The notes: a model not told the origin generated them from the sequence alone. A DNA stretch of 64,000 nucleotides from an uncultured Bryobacterales bacterium (GCA_951813065.1 CATOTH010000008.1:124001-188000), one strand, 5' to 3'; positions 34,695-43,613 are shown, numbered from the stretch's first letter. Numbers and translations: made by a program.

Positions 34695-35537
34695 TCAGAG
34701 TCCGAGGAGGTTGTCGACGCGCTGGCCGAGATCCGCCAGGTATTCGCGATCCCCGCCCCGCAATTCCACAGTCGCCTCGCCAGTGTACCCGACATCAGCG
34801 AAAGCCTGGCGGACTGCGGGCCAGTTCACGCTGCCTTCACCCAGGTTCACGAATCCCTTGTTTCGGGAATAGTCCTTCAAATGGACCTTGACGATGCGGG
34901 TGCCCAATTCATGGATCCAGTGTTGCGGGACGGCGTAGTGCACGATGTTGCCGACATCGAAGTATGCGCGGACCAGGGGGTGGTTGAATTCATCGATGTA
35001 CTGGCGGAAGTCGCGCGCGGTCAACAGGAACTTGTTCCAGACCTCTTCGATCGCAATTGTCACGTCGTGCTTCTCGGCCAGCGGTATCAGCTTGCGGACC
35101 TCTTGCTGAGATCGTTCCCAGGCCTGCTCGTACGTTGTGTCGTCTCGAACCACGGCTGGGACAAGCAGAACGGCGTCTGCCCCGAACAACTCGGCCTGCC
35201 TGAGCGATGCGCGCATTCCGGCGACGCAGGCATCCACCTCGCTGGGGTCGGGACTTGACAGCGGAGTCTGCCAGTGCCCCTGGTTCATCACCGAATGGAT
35301 TCGCAGCCCGGATTGTTGGGCTGCGTCGTGGATGGCTTGCGCCTGGCTGTCCTCCTTGACAGTCCGCACCTCCATCGACTTGAAGCCGATGTCGACCGCG
35401 AGCTTGTAGCGGTCGACAAGCGGCATGTCCCTGGGCAGCATGCTGTCGAGCACGGCGCGTTCGATCCCGTGGTTAGAGGCGCTCGACGGCATCGCTGCGA
35501 GCGAGGCAGCGGCGACCATCCATTGACGGCGGTTCAT
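34695..35537 (-). CDS. TIM-barrel sugar isomerase/epimerase family protein, exported
   Basis: A 280-residue xylose-isomerase-like TIM barrel with an RRQW leader (MNRRQWMVAAASLAAMPSSA), a probable twin-arginine signal. Barrel strands and metal ligands are visible as KSMEVRTVKED, VTIAIEEVWNKFL (Glu ligand), VRAYFDVGNIVHY (Asp ligand), IVKVHLKDYSR (His ligand) and EATVELRGGD (Glu ligand). Similar proteins in saccharolytic bacteria isomerise or epimerise sugars, keto-sugars or hydroxypyruvate. Export of such an enzyme fits periplasmic processing of oxidised (3-keto) sugars, in line with the DUF1080 genes at the left of the window, but that link is inferred. Confidence 0.85.
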   Translation of the reverse strand: MNRRQWMVAAASLAAMPSSASNHGIERAVLDSMLPRDMPLVDRYKLAVDIGFKSMEVRTVKEDSQAQAIHDAAQQSGLRIHSVMNQGHWQTPLSSPDPSEVDACVAGMRASLRQAELFGADAVLLVPAVVRDDTTYEQAWERSQQEVRKLIPLAEKHDVTIAIEEVWNKFLLTARDFRQYIDEFNHPLVRAYFDVGNIVHYAVPQHWIHELGTRIVKVHLKDYSRNKGFVNLGEGSVNWPAVRQAFADVGYTGEATVELRGGDREYLADLGQRVDNLLGL

Positions 35538-35767
35538 GTGTTGTAGAGTCGGTCATTGCTGGCGCTCCTGTCAAGGCAGTCAAGCTTGCTGGCCGGTATG
35601 GTCGGAGGGATCGCTTGACGGCGTCAGCAAGGGCCACGGATCCCTGTCAGCATTGATTGGCACCAGGCAGGGAGGAGCCCAGTCTGCTGAACAGCCAGAC
35701 CCAGCACAAGCAACGCGCTCGCGGTAGCGTTTGATACTCTCTGAGACGTAACGGAAGGCGCACCCCC

Positions 35768-37348
35768 ATGAGGCGTCCCAAGAGGAATCTGGCCATGATT
35801 CGTTGGACTTTGCCACTCGTTTGGCTGCCGGTCGCACTACTCGCGGCCTTTCCCGCCCAAGCGCTTGACTGCGAGGCGCTCGCAGCCTTGGAGCTACCGG
35901 ACATTCGCATTGAGACTGCAGTCGCTTCTCAGGGTGAAGAAGCTCCCGAAGAGAACTTGCCGAAGGGAATTGCGTCGCTGTCAAGCAAGGCCGTTGTGCC
36001 GCATTGCAGGGTCGAAGGCGTGATCGGCACGGAGATCCGATTCGAAGTCCTGCTCCCAGATGAATGGAACGGCAAGTTCCTGATGGGCGGTGGCGGCGGA
36101 TTTGTCGGGAGCTTGGGGTACCAGGGCCGTTTCTCGATCAACCGCGGCTATGCCACCGCGGCCACCGACACCGGCCATCAGTCGTCCGGTATTCGGGCCG
36201 ATTGGGCCTATGGGCACCCTGAGCGCCGTGTCAACTTCGGCTATCTGGGTGTCCATCGGACAACCGAGGCGGCAAAGGCCATCATCCGTTCCTACTATGG
36301 GAGAAACGCCTCGTACTCCTATTTCTACGGATGTTCGAACGGGGGCCGGCAGGCGATGATGTCTGCGCAGCGATATCCCGATGACTTTGACGGCATCGTG
36401 GCGGGTGCGCCGGCGCATAACTTCAGCGGAGTCCTCGCCGGCTTCGCCTACAACATGCAGCGGATCTTTCCGGATGCGAAGAACCTCACCGAGCCGGTCA
36501 TCACTCCCCAGAACCGCAACCTGCTTGAGTCCGAGATCTTGCGAAAGTGCGACGCGCTTGATGGCGTGAAGGACGGATTCCTCGCCGACCCTCGCGATTG
36601 CGACTTCAAGGTGTCTGACCTTCCCATCTGCCCGGCGGGCGAGTCTTCCGATCATTGCTTGACGATCCGGCAGCGGCGAGCGATCGAGGCAGTCTATGAC
36701 GGTCCCCGAAACTCCAGCGGGCAGATCTATCCGGGCTTTCCCTTTGGAGGCGAGTCGGAGCGGGCTGCCTGGCAGAATTGGATCACGGGCCCGAGTCCAG
36801 GGCTTCTGCAGGCCTACGGCGAGCCGAGTTCGCAATTCGGCTTTGCGACGCAGGGGTTCAAGTACCTGGTGTTCCAGGATCCCGACTTCGACTACACGCG
36901 GTACGACTTTGACAGTTATGACGAAGACGCCTCTCACTTGGAGGGGTTCCTGGACGCGACGAATGCCGATCTGTCCGGTCTGAAATCCGCGGGCGGAAAG
37001 CTGCTTCTGTGGCATGGCTGGTCGGATGCAGCGCTGACAGCCTACGGCTCGATCGACTATTTCGAGCACACCGAGAAGCGTGATGCCTCCGTGCGCGACT
37101 ACTTTCGCTTCTATCTCATGCCAGGCGTGTTCCATTGCGCCGGCGGGCCGGGTCCCGACCGGGTTGACTGGCTTGGCGCGCTGGAGCGCTGGGTAGAGAG
37201 CGGCGAGGCGCCTGGTTCCCTGGTCGCCAGCAAACTGCACGAGGGCGAGATCATCAAGACCCGCCCGCTCTGCGTGTATCCCGAAAAGGCGGAGTACCAA
37301 GGGGGCGACCCCAACGTCGCGGCTAGCTATTCGTGCAGCGTTCCATAG
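35768..37348 (+). CDS. Tannase/feruloyl esterase family secreted hydrolase
   Basis: A 526-residue protein with a signal segment (TLPLVWLPVALLAAFPAQAL). The nucleophile elbow is FYGCSNGGRQAMMSAQRYPD, with Ser in the Gly-Cys-Ser-x-Gly-Gly motif of tannases and feruloyl esterases; the Cys next to the Ser normally forms a disulfide with a distant Cys near the catalytic His. The acid and His are probably in WHGWSDAALTA and PGVFHCAGGPGPD. It cleaves ester bonds of phenolic acids or tannins outside the cytoplasm. ATG 35768 has GGAAGG upstream; MIRWTLP at 35795 is an alternative start that would leave a cleaner signal. Confidence 0.9.
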   Translation: MRRPKRNLAMIRWTLPLVWLPVALLAAFPAQALDCEALAALELPDIRIETAVASQGEEAPEENLPKGIASLSSKAVVPHCRVEGVIGTEIRFEVLLPDEWNGKFLMGGGGGFVGSLGYQGRFSINRGYATAATDTGHQSSGIRADWAYGHPERRVNFGYLGVHRTTEAAKAIIRSYYGRNASYSYFYGCSNGGRQAMMSAQRYPDDFDGIVAGAPAHNFSGVLAGFAYNMQRIFPDAKNLTEPVITPQNRNLLESEILRKCDALDGVKDGFLADPRDCDFKVSDLPICPAGESSDHCLTIRQRRAIEAVYDGPRNSSGQIYPGFPFGGESERAAWQNWITGPSPGLLQAYGEPSSQFGFATQGFKYLVFQDPDFDYTRYDFDSYDEDASHLEGFLDATNADLSGLKSAGGKLLLWHGWSDAALTAYGSIDYFEHTEKRDASVRDYFRFYLMPGVFHCAGGPGPDRVDWLGALERWVESGEAPGSLVASKLHEGEIIKTRPLCVYPEKAEYQGGDPNVAASYSCSVP

Positions 37349-37396
37349 CCGCTAACCACGGTCGTCAGTCTCGCCTGCGCTCGCGCCGTGCTGTGC

Positions 37397-38599
37397 CTAG
37401 TCCAGCGATTCAAGCGCTTGTACGATATCGGCGCTGATGTCGTCGGCGTCCTCGATTCCGACCGAGAATCGCACCAGATTGTCGTGGATTCCAAGTTTCC
37501 GTCGGCGATGCTCGCCGAGGTTTCGGTGTGTCGTCGTTGCCGGGTGGGTGATCAGCGAATGCACGTCGCCCAGGCTCAAGGTTCGCACGACAAGCTGCAA
37601 GGCGTTCATGAACTGGAAGGTCTTGTCTTGGTCTGCGTCCTTGACCTCGAAGCTCACCATGCCGCCGTACATTGTTCGGCCCAGCAAATCAGAGTCGAAC
37701 AGCCGTTCGGCGATCTCCCTGTCAGGGTGACTGTCGAGCCCCGGGTAGTGAACCTGCCCGACACTGGGGTGGCGCTCCAGCACGTGGGCCACGTGGAGGG
37801 CGTTGCGGCAGTGCTCTTCCATGCGCATGGAGAGGGTCTTGATTCCACGCGAGGTCAGGAAGCACTGGAACGGTCCCAGGTTTGGTCCGAGATGGCGGCC
37901 CAGTTCTTGCATGTACTCGGCATCGCGTGCCCCGCAAAGCGAGATGCCGCCCAGGACATCGGCGTGGCCGGCAAGGTATTTTGTCGCGCTGTGAATGATC
38001 ACATCGGCGCCCGCATCGAAGGGCCTGTTCAGCACGGGAGTCGTGAACGTGGCATCGACGACGACCGGCACACCGTGACGATGGGCGATCTCGCAGATCG
38101 AATCAAGCGGTGGCACCCGGAGCAAGGGATTCGAGACCGTTTCGAGGAGCACGCAGCCGACTTCGTGGTTCTCCAGGACAGAACCGAAGGCTTCCAGATC
38201 GCAGGGATCCGCGAAACGCGCCATGACGCCTTGCTGCTCCATCAACTGCAGGAGCTGAAATGTCTGGCCGAACAGCACGTTCGCGCCCAGCACTAGCTTC
38301 GGTCGGTCCCGGAGGGCAGTCATCAAGCCGACATGCATCGCCGCCATGCCGGAGCTGCAAGCCAGCGCGCTAGCGCCGTCTTCGATCGCGGCCATCTGGT
38401 TCTGCAAGGCGGCGGATGTAGGATTGCCGTAGCGCTGGTAGACGAACCCCTCTAGCTCGCCGTTCGCGACCGCCGTGAGGTCGCGTGCGCTGCGGTAGTG
38501 AAAGCTTGCCGCCATTTCCAGCGGCGGAGCCGACGGGACAAAGGGGACGTCCGCATCCTCGCGCATGCAAGCGTGGATGGCTAGTGTTTGGTGCTTCAT
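37397..38599 (-). CDS. Cys/Met metabolism PLP-dependent enzyme (cystathionine/methionine gamma-lyase family)
   Basis: A 400-residue fold-type I PLP enzyme: YQRYGNPTSAALQNQMAAIE (cofactor-phosphate Tyr region), ACSSGMAAMHVGLMTAL, VVVDATFTTPVLNRPFDAGA, and the Schiff-base lysine in IIHSATKYLAGHADVLGG. The start overlaps the stop of the paralog at 38596 by ATGA, so the two are translated together. Family members are cystathionine gamma-synthase, gamma-lyase, methionine gamma-lyase or O-acetylhomoserine sulfhydrylase; the sequence alone does not separate them. Two paralogs in tandem may form a heteromeric enzyme or make different reactions in the same trans-sulfuration route. Confidence 0.88.
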   Translation of the reverse strand: MKHQTLAIHACMREDADVPFVPSAPPLEMAASFHYRSARDLTAVANGELEGFVYQRYGNPTSAALQNQMAAIEDGASALACSSGMAAMHVGLMTALRDRPKLVLGANVLFGQTFQLLQLMEQQGVMARFADPCDLEAFGSVLENHEVGCVLLETVSNPLLRVPPLDSICEIAHRHGVPVVVDATFTTPVLNRPFDAGADVIIHSATKYLAGHADVLGGISLCGARDAEYMQELGRHLGPNLGPFQCFLTSRGIKTLSMRMEEHCRNALHVAHVLERHPSVGQVHYPGLDSHPDREIAERLFDSDLLGRTMYGGMVSFEVKDADQDKTFQFMNALQLVVRTLSLGDVHSLITHPATTTHRNLGEHRRRKLGIHDNLVRFSVGIEDADDISADIVQALESLD

Positions 38600-39774
38600 G
38601 CCGCCTCCAGAGCCTGGCGCAAATCGGCAAGGATGTCGTCAATATGCTCGGCGCCGATCGCTAGGCGGACCAGACCGTCGGTGATCCCCAACTCTGCTCT
38701 CGCCTCGGCTGACAGCATCCGGTGAGTGGCGCTAGCCGGATGCAACGCGAGAGTGGTCAGGTCGCCCAGGCTAGCCGAGGTCTTCACGAGTCTGAGCCGG
38801 TCCAGGAACGCGTACGCTCCCTCCTGGCCGCCGCGCACGTCGACGCCGATGGTTCCGCCCGCAAGTCCCGGCGGCAGCAGCTTCGCGACGGCATCGGAGT
38901 CCGGATGGCTCGGGTCGGCGGGATAGATCAGGCGCTCGACGGCAGGGTGACCGGTCAGGCCTTCGAAGACCATGTGAGCGTTGACGCAGTGGCGCCGCAT
39001 CCGGAGCGGAAGCGTCTTCACCCCCCGCATCACGAGGAAAGCCTCAAACGGACCGAGGTTGCCGCCCAGGCAGCGATGCGCCTGGCGAAGTGACTCGCCG
39101 TATTTCTCGGGTGCGGCTACCACGCCCGCAAGGACGTCGCCGTGCCCCCCCAAGTACTTCGTGGCGCTATGGATTACCATGTCCGCCCCGAGTTCCAAAG
39201 GCCGCGCCAGCAGCGGCGTGAATGTGTTGTCGACGAGGAGCAGGGCGTCGTTGGCCGTGGCGACCTCCTTGACCCGTTCGAAATCGGCTACCCGCAAGCA
39301 CGGGTTTGAGATCGTTTCCGTGATCAGGAGGCCTGGCCGGACTTCGCGCACGGCTGCTTGCAGGGCGTCAATGTCGCAGAAATCGCAGAACCGGACCTCG
39401 ACCCCCCATGGCCGCAGCACGGACCGCAGCAGTTCGAGACTACCGCCGTAGAGCACATTGCCGGCTACGATCGCCTGGCGTCGGTCGAGCAGGCCCGCCA
39501 TGATGGCCAGGTGGACTGCCGCCATGCCCGATGCCGTGGCGTAGGCCAAGTCCGCCCCTTCGAGAGTCGCGACCTGGTCTTCCAGGGCGGAAGCACTAGG
39601 ATTGCCCATCCGGGCGTAGGTCTTGCCGGGAAGGCGGTCGGCGAAGACGTCCGCCAGTTCTTCCATCGTGTCGTAGAAGAAGCTCGAGGAAGCGTAGATC
39701 GGGGTCGACACAGGCGTGTACTGGCCGAGCTTTTGGCGGTCTCCAGCATGGACTAGGGTTGTTTGGGGTTTCAT
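38596..39774 (-). CDS. Cys/Met metabolism PLP-dependent enzyme, paralog
   Basis: A 392-residue paralog of the next gene: YARMGNPSASALEDQVATLE, ATASGMAAVHLAIMAGLL, LLVDNTFTPLLARPLELGAD and the lysine motif MVIHSATKYLGGHGDVLAGV. The tail SLGDLTTLALHPASATHRML is the usual C-terminal substrate loop region. NTFTPLLARPLELGAD is close to O-acetylhomoserine sulfhydrylase and gamma-lyase sequences, so it could be metC/metB/metY-like; no symbol is assigned. It leads a two-gene operon with 50 bases between its start and the lytic transglycosylase stop. Confidence 0.88.
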   Translation of the reverse strand: MKPQTTLVHAGDRQKLGQYTPVSTPIYASSSFFYDTMEELADVFADRLPGKTYARMGNPSASALEDQVATLEGADLAYATASGMAAVHLAIMAGLLDRRQAIVAGNVLYGGSLELLRSVLRPWGVEVRFCDFCDIDALQAAVREVRPGLLITETISNPCLRVADFERVKEVATANDALLLVDNTFTPLLARPLELGADMVIHSATKYLGGHGDVLAGVVAAPEKYGESLRQAHRCLGGNLGPFEAFLVMRGVKTLPLRMRRHCVNAHMVFEGLTGHPAVERLIYPADPSHPDSDAVAKLLPPGLAGGTIGVDVRGGQEGAYAFLDRLRLVKTSASLGDLTTLALHPASATHRMLSAEARAELGITDGLVRLAIGAEHIDDILADLRQALEAA

Positions 39775-39824
39775 TCGGCGTAGAACAACAGTATGGAGGA
39801 TCGGGGCGGTCGAGGCGCGCCTTG

Positions 39825-40502
39825 TCAGGGTGTCCCGTTCCTCGATCTGTCGAGATCCAGGAACCGGCGGATGACTCTTGTGACGTATTCGATAGTTTCA
39901 GGGTAGGGTGGCACGCCATTGTGCTCGGCAACACTGCTGAGCCCAGCATTGTAAGCCGCCAAGGCCTTTATGAGCTGGTCCTCGTCGCCCGCGAAGCGCT
40001 CCAGCATCTTCCTCAGATATCGAGTGCCGCCGCGCACATTGCCGTCGACCTCGTACGGGTCCACACCAACCTCGGCGGCCGTTCCGGGCAGCAACTGCAT
40101 GATGCCTATCGCACCCTTGGGCGACACGGCTTCCTGTCGGAACCCGGATTCCGCCCACGCCACGGCCCGAACCAGTTCTCCAGGCAAGCCCTCCTCCGCG
40201 GCTAGTCGCTCGATTTCGCCCGCGATGTCGGTTGGTCGGATTGGCGCGGGCCTCGGCTCTCCTCTTGTCTTCGCTGAATCGTCAGCCACCGGTGGGGCCT
40301 CGGGCTTGATGGATCGAACTTCTTTCGCAGTCACGACGATCCAGCCGCCTCCCGGAGTCACCACCCGAATCCAATCTCCGACGGCCTCGTGGGATTCCGC
40401 GCGCAGGGTGAATCCGTTCCGCAGGACCACGGTCTCGGCCGCCCAGCCCGTAGATGCCAGGAGGAGGCATGCCAGTAGACGTCCTGAAGAGCGCTGGTCC
40501 AT
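39825..40502 (-). CDS. Lytic transglycosylase with N-terminal extra region
   Basis: A 225-residue secreted protein: short signal (LLACLLLASTGWAAE), then a 70-residue beta-rich part (LRNGFTLRAESHEAVGDWIR) with no name, then an SLT-type lysozyme-like domain in which AWAESGFRQEAVSPKGAIGI contains the catalytic Glu, followed by MQLLPGTAAEVGVDPYEVDG and ALAAYNAGLSSVAEHNGVPP. It cuts peptidoglycan between MurNAc and GlcNAc with formation of anhydro-MurNAc. Its start is only ten bases from the putative start of threonine synthase on the other strand. Confidence 0.92.
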   Translation of the reverse strand: MDQRSSGRLLACLLLASTGWAAETVVLRNGFTLRAESHEAVGDWIRVVTPGGGWIVVTAKEVRSIKPEAPPVADDSAKTRGEPRPAPIRPTDIAGEIERLAAEEGLPGELVRAVAWAESGFRQEAVSPKGAIGIMQLLPGTAAEVGVDPYEVDGNVRGGTRYLRKMLERFAGDEDQLIKALAAYNAGLSSVAEHNGVPPYPETIEYVTRVIRRFLDLDRSRNGTP

Positions 40503-40512
40503 ACTTGCTTAC

Positions 40513-41700
40513 TTGCATCATAGGACGTACATATCCCACCTAGAGTGCAGCCGCACTGGGGAGCGACTGGCCGCGGGGACTCTCCAGAACCTCTCCTCCG
40601 CAGGCGCTCCGTTGCTGGTTCGCTACGATCTTGCGACTGCGAGGCGAGAGTTGGACCGCTCGGCCATCGGCCTGGGGCCGGACTCGCTCTGGCGTTATGC
40701 CCCAATCCTGCCTCTTCGCGATCCGGCGAACCGCGTAACGTTCGACGAAGGGTGGACGCCGCTCCTGCCGACTCCGCGTCTCGGGGACCGGATCGGCTGC
40801 TCCCGGCTGATGGTGAAGGACGAAAGCACGAACCCTACCGGGACCTTCAAAGCCCGAGGCATGGCGGCTGCGGTCTCCATGGCCAATGAGCTGGGCGTCA
40901 AGAAGCTGGCTGCGCCATCCGCCGGGAACGCGGCGAGCGCGCTGGCGGCCTACGCGGCCAGGGCGGGTCTGGAAGCTCACCTATTCATGCCCCGCGACGT
41001 GCCCCGGGCAAACGCCATCGAATGCGAGTCGATGGGGGCTAATGTCACGCTGGTCGACGGGCTGATCAGCGACTGCGGGCGGGTCGTGGCGCAGCGTCGC
41101 GAGGCCGAGGGCTGGTTTGACGTCTCGACGCTCAAGGAGCCCTACCGAGTGGAAGGCAAGAAGACCATGGGCCTGGAACTTGCCGAGCAACTCGGCTGGC
41201 GGCTACCCGACGCGATCTTCTACCCGACCGGCGGAGGCGTTGGCCTGATCGGCATGTGGAAGGCGTTCGATGAACTTGAGCAATTGGGATGGATTGGTCC
41301 AAGTCGCCCGAAGATGGTCGCGGTCCAGGCCGCAGGATGTGCGCCGATCGTCCGGGCGTGGGACGCGGGCGAGGAGGAGTCGCGGTATTGGGAGCAGGCT
41401 TCGACTGTCGCGAGTGGCCTTCGCGTGCCGAAGGCGATCGGTGATTTTCTGGTGTTGGCTGCGCTGCGGGAGAGCGGCGGCACAGCCATCGCGATCGAAG
41501 ATGACGAAATGCTTGACGCAGGGCAGCTGCTGGCAGTAGCCGAGGGCATTTTCGCCGCCCCAGAAGGAGCTGCGTGCGTCGCTGCTGCCCGGCGACTGTT
41601 GCTGGACGGTTTCTTGGCCCCCGACGACGAATTGGTGATCTACAACACGGGGACGGGACTCAAGTATCTGGAGGCATGGGCGACCCGCTCGGGAGTGTGA
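40513..41700 (+). CDS. thrC: Threonine synthase
   Basis: About 395 residues. No ATG precedes the conserved N-terminus TYISHLECSRTGERLAAGTL, so TTG at 40513 is the best start; the much longer open frame from 39970 is antisense to the transglycosylase gene and is rejected. SAGAPLLVRYDL is a threonine synthase N-terminal feature. The PLP lysine is in TNPTGTFKARGMAAAV, and the phosphate-binding Gly-rich loop is YPTGGGVGLIGMWKAF. It converts O-phosphohomoserine to threonine. The extreme closeness to the divergent transglycosylase (ten bases between starts) leaves almost no room for separate promoters, which may lie in the neighbouring coding region. Confidence 0.87.
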   Translation: MHHRTYISHLECSRTGERLAAGTLQNLSSAGAPLLVRYDLATARRELDRSAIGLGPDSLWRYAPILPLRDPANRVTFDEGWTPLLPTPRLGDRIGCSRLMVKDESTNPTGTFKARGMAAAVSMANELGVKKLAAPSAGNAASALAAYAARAGLEAHLFMPRDVPRANAIECESMGANVTLVDGLISDCGRVVAQRREAEGWFDVSTLKEPYRVEGKKTMGLELAEQLGWRLPDAIFYPTGGGVGLIGMWKAFDELEQLGWIGPSRPKMVAVQAAGCAPIVRAWDAGEEESRYWEQASTVASGLRVPKAIGDFLVLAALRESGGTAIAIEDDEMLDAGQLLAVAEGIFAAPEGAACVAAARRLLLDGFLAPDDELVIYNTGTGLKYLEAWATRSGV

Positions 41701-41765
41701 ATTGCCTCGTGGGCAGGTGGTTTTCTCCCGCCGGTCCGTCCTTGGTTGCGAGAATGGAGGCAGCC

Positions 41766-42494
41766 ATGCTCGTCCGGGTGCTCTTTTTCGGCCAGCTGAA
41801 GGATATCGTTGGTCTCTCGAGCGACGAGATTGAGGTGGCGCCAGGGGCGCACCTTGAAACGGTGTTCGACTACTATGCGTCCCAATATCCTAAGCTCGCC
41901 GCTATGTCGGGTAGCGTTGCGATGGCCCGGAACGAGCGATTCGCGGCTCCGGACGAAGAGGTCGAGCACGGCGATGAAGTAGCGATCATGCCCCCTGTCA
42001 GCGGCGGAAACGGTTGGTTGCTCCACAGTGATCTCGGCAACGTGTTCGCTGCCGTGACGACAGGCCCGATCGACAGCCGTGCGCTTGCCATACGTGTGCA
42101 ATCCGACGGCGACGGAGCCGTGATCGTCTTCGAGGGCGTCGTCCGGAACAACTCCGGCGGTCGGCAAACCCGTTACTTGGACTATGAGTGCTATGCTCCG
42201 CTGGCCGTCCGGCAGCTCGAGGAGATCGGGCGAGACATCCTGTCTCGATTCGACATTCACGGCATTGCGCTGGTCCATCGCGTGGGGCGTCTCTCGATTC
42301 GCGAGGCGAGCGTCTCGATCGTTGTTGGGTCGGCCCACCGGCATTCGGCCTACGAGGCGAGCCTCGAAGCGATCGATGCCGTCAAGCGGAGGGTGCCAGT
42401 GTGGAAGAAGGAGCACTTCGTCGATGGCGAGGTGTGGGTGGAAGGACAGTGGGACGAATCCGTGCCTCGCACAGCGTTCGACGCGTCACGCTGA
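41766..42494 (+). CDS. Fused MoaD-MoaE molybdopterin synthase
   Basis: A 242-residue fusion. GGAGG at 41756-41760 fixes the ATG at 41766. Residues 1-81 are MoaD (LVRVLFFGQLKDIVG ... HGDEVAIMPPVSGG), with the Gly-Gly that must be a free C-terminus for thiocarboxylate chemistry at 80-81. From about residue 85 comes MoaE: VIVFEGVVRNNSGGRQTRYL, YECYAPLAVRQLEEIG, HRVGRLSIREASVSIVVGSA and VPVWKKEHFVDGEVWVEGQW with the catalytic lysines. Mycobacterium tuberculosis MoaX has the same order and is cleaved after its Gly-Gly at residue 82. Molybdenum-cofactor synthesis is the role. No other moa genes are near. Confidence 0.92.
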   Translation: MLVRVLFFGQLKDIVGLSSDEIEVAPGAHLETVFDYYASQYPKLAAMSGSVAMARNERFAAPDEEVEHGDEVAIMPPVSGGNGWLLHSDLGNVFAAVTTGPIDSRALAIRVQSDGDGAVIVFEGVVRNNSGGRQTRYLDYECYAPLAVRQLEEIGRDILSRFDIHGIALVHRVGRLSIREASVSIVVGSAHRHSAYEASLEAIDAVKRRVPVWKKEHFVDGEVWVEGQWDESVPRTAFDASR

Positions 42495-43567
42495 CAGGCG
42501 GCGCGTTGCTACTCGTCTCGGCAGGCGTGCTGGGATCGCAGCAACTGGCTCCCCCTGTCTTCAGCACGGATGTCCGACTGGTAACCTTGCCGGTTACTGT
42601 CAAGGACGCTCGCAACGCCCCCATGGGCGATCTCAATCGCGGCGACTTTACCATTCTGGAAGAAGGAGAGACTCGCGAAATCGCCGTCTTCGAGCGACGC
42701 ACCAACCGCCCGCTCTCGGTTGCCCTGATGATCGATTCGAGTCTTAGCACGGCGATCGAACTGCGTTACGAGCGCCGGTCGGCAAGCCACTTCCTGAGCA
42801 CGCTCCTGGGGCCGGACGCGCACGAGTCTGACGCTGCCGCGGTTTACTCGTTCTCCGCCGACACCGAAGTCCTCTCGGGATTCACGAGAGATCACTCGAA
42901 GCTTGAGAAGGCACTGGATCGAGTGCGGCCGCAGACAGGCACCTCGGTCTACGACGCCGTCTTGCTCGTCGCCAAGGATCTGTCCCGGTGGGACGGGCGT
43001 CGCGTAATCGTCATGATCACAGATGGCGGCGATACAACCAGCCGGTACCGGTTCGCAGACGCGTTGCGCGCCGCGCACGACGCGGAGGTGGCGATCTATC
43101 CATTGATCGTGCTGCCAATTCGCAGCGATGCTGGCAGGAACCGTGGCGGAGAACACGCCTTGGTCACGCTATCGAAGAACACTGGCGGCGAGGCATTCGT
43201 CCAGCATGGAGCGAGGGACTTGGACGTCGCTTTCGCCGAGATCCTGCGCAACCTCCGCACGCAGTACTTGCTGGGCTTTTACCCGCAGGGCGCAGTCGGC
43301 GACCGCACGGAGCGATTCCGCGGCATCGAGGTGCAAGTGCACCGCGAGGGGGCCGTCGTTCTGGCCCGTTCGGGGTATTTCGCCGATCCGCCTGCTCCCG
43401 AATCCAAACCGAGCCGCTCAAAGGACGTTCCCGTCCAGGTACGTCGACTGCCGCAACCGTCGACAGCGCCTGAGAGCGGATCTTCTGAGTCCGTGGGTGA
43501 GGAGAAGGATACCCGGCGTCCTCCGGACGGACAGCCGCGTCCGCCGATTGTCCGGCCCGAGCCTTAG
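42449..43567 (+). CDS. VWFA-related acidobacterial domain protein, overlapping the MoaDE gene
   Basis: About 372 residues. GTG at 42449 has GGAAGGA just upstream, overlaps the MoaDE gene by 46 bases in another frame, and opens a signal sequence (TLTGGALLLVSAGVLGS). VRLVTLPVTVKDARNAPMGD and LNRGDFTILEEGETREIAVF are the acidobacterial VWFA lead-in. MIDSSLSTAIELRYER has the DxSxS MIDAS motif, unlike the paralog at 31848. A Pro/Ser/Glu-rich low-complexity tail of about 55 residues follows the beta domain. Probably secreted or periplasmic. Translational coupling to molybdopterin synthase looks accidental in function. Confidence 0.86.
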   Translation: MGRIRASHSVRRVTLTGGALLLVSAGVLGSQQLAPPVFSTDVRLVTLPVTVKDARNAPMGDLNRGDFTILEEGETREIAVFERRTNRPLSVALMIDSSLSTAIELRYERRSASHFLSTLLGPDAHESDAAAVYSFSADTEVLSGFTRDHSKLEKALDRVRPQTGTSVYDAVLLVAKDLSRWDGRRVIVMITDGGDTTSRYRFADALRAAHDAEVAIYPLIVLPIRSDAGRNRGGEHALVTLSKNTGGEAFVQHGARDLDVAFAEILRNLRTQYLLGFYPQGAVGDRTERFRGIEVQVHREGAVVLARSGYFADPPAPESKPSRSKDVPVQVRRLPQPSTAPESGSSESVGEEKDTRRPPDGQPRPPIVRPEP

Positions 43568-43613
43568 GGCTGGCCTTGTCGCGCATGCCGGCTGATAGCC
43601 TGATAGGGCACTC

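Noticed and set aside
35981..37300. 439-codon minus-strand ORF
   Set aside because: It is antisense to the tannase-like gene, whose catalytic motif is unmistakable. High-GC coding sequence often leaves long antisense frames.
39970..40512. 181-codon N-terminal extension of threonine synthase
   Set aside because: It is the mirror of the transglycosylase gene and has no threonine synthase similarity; the conserved start is at the TYISHLEC stretch.
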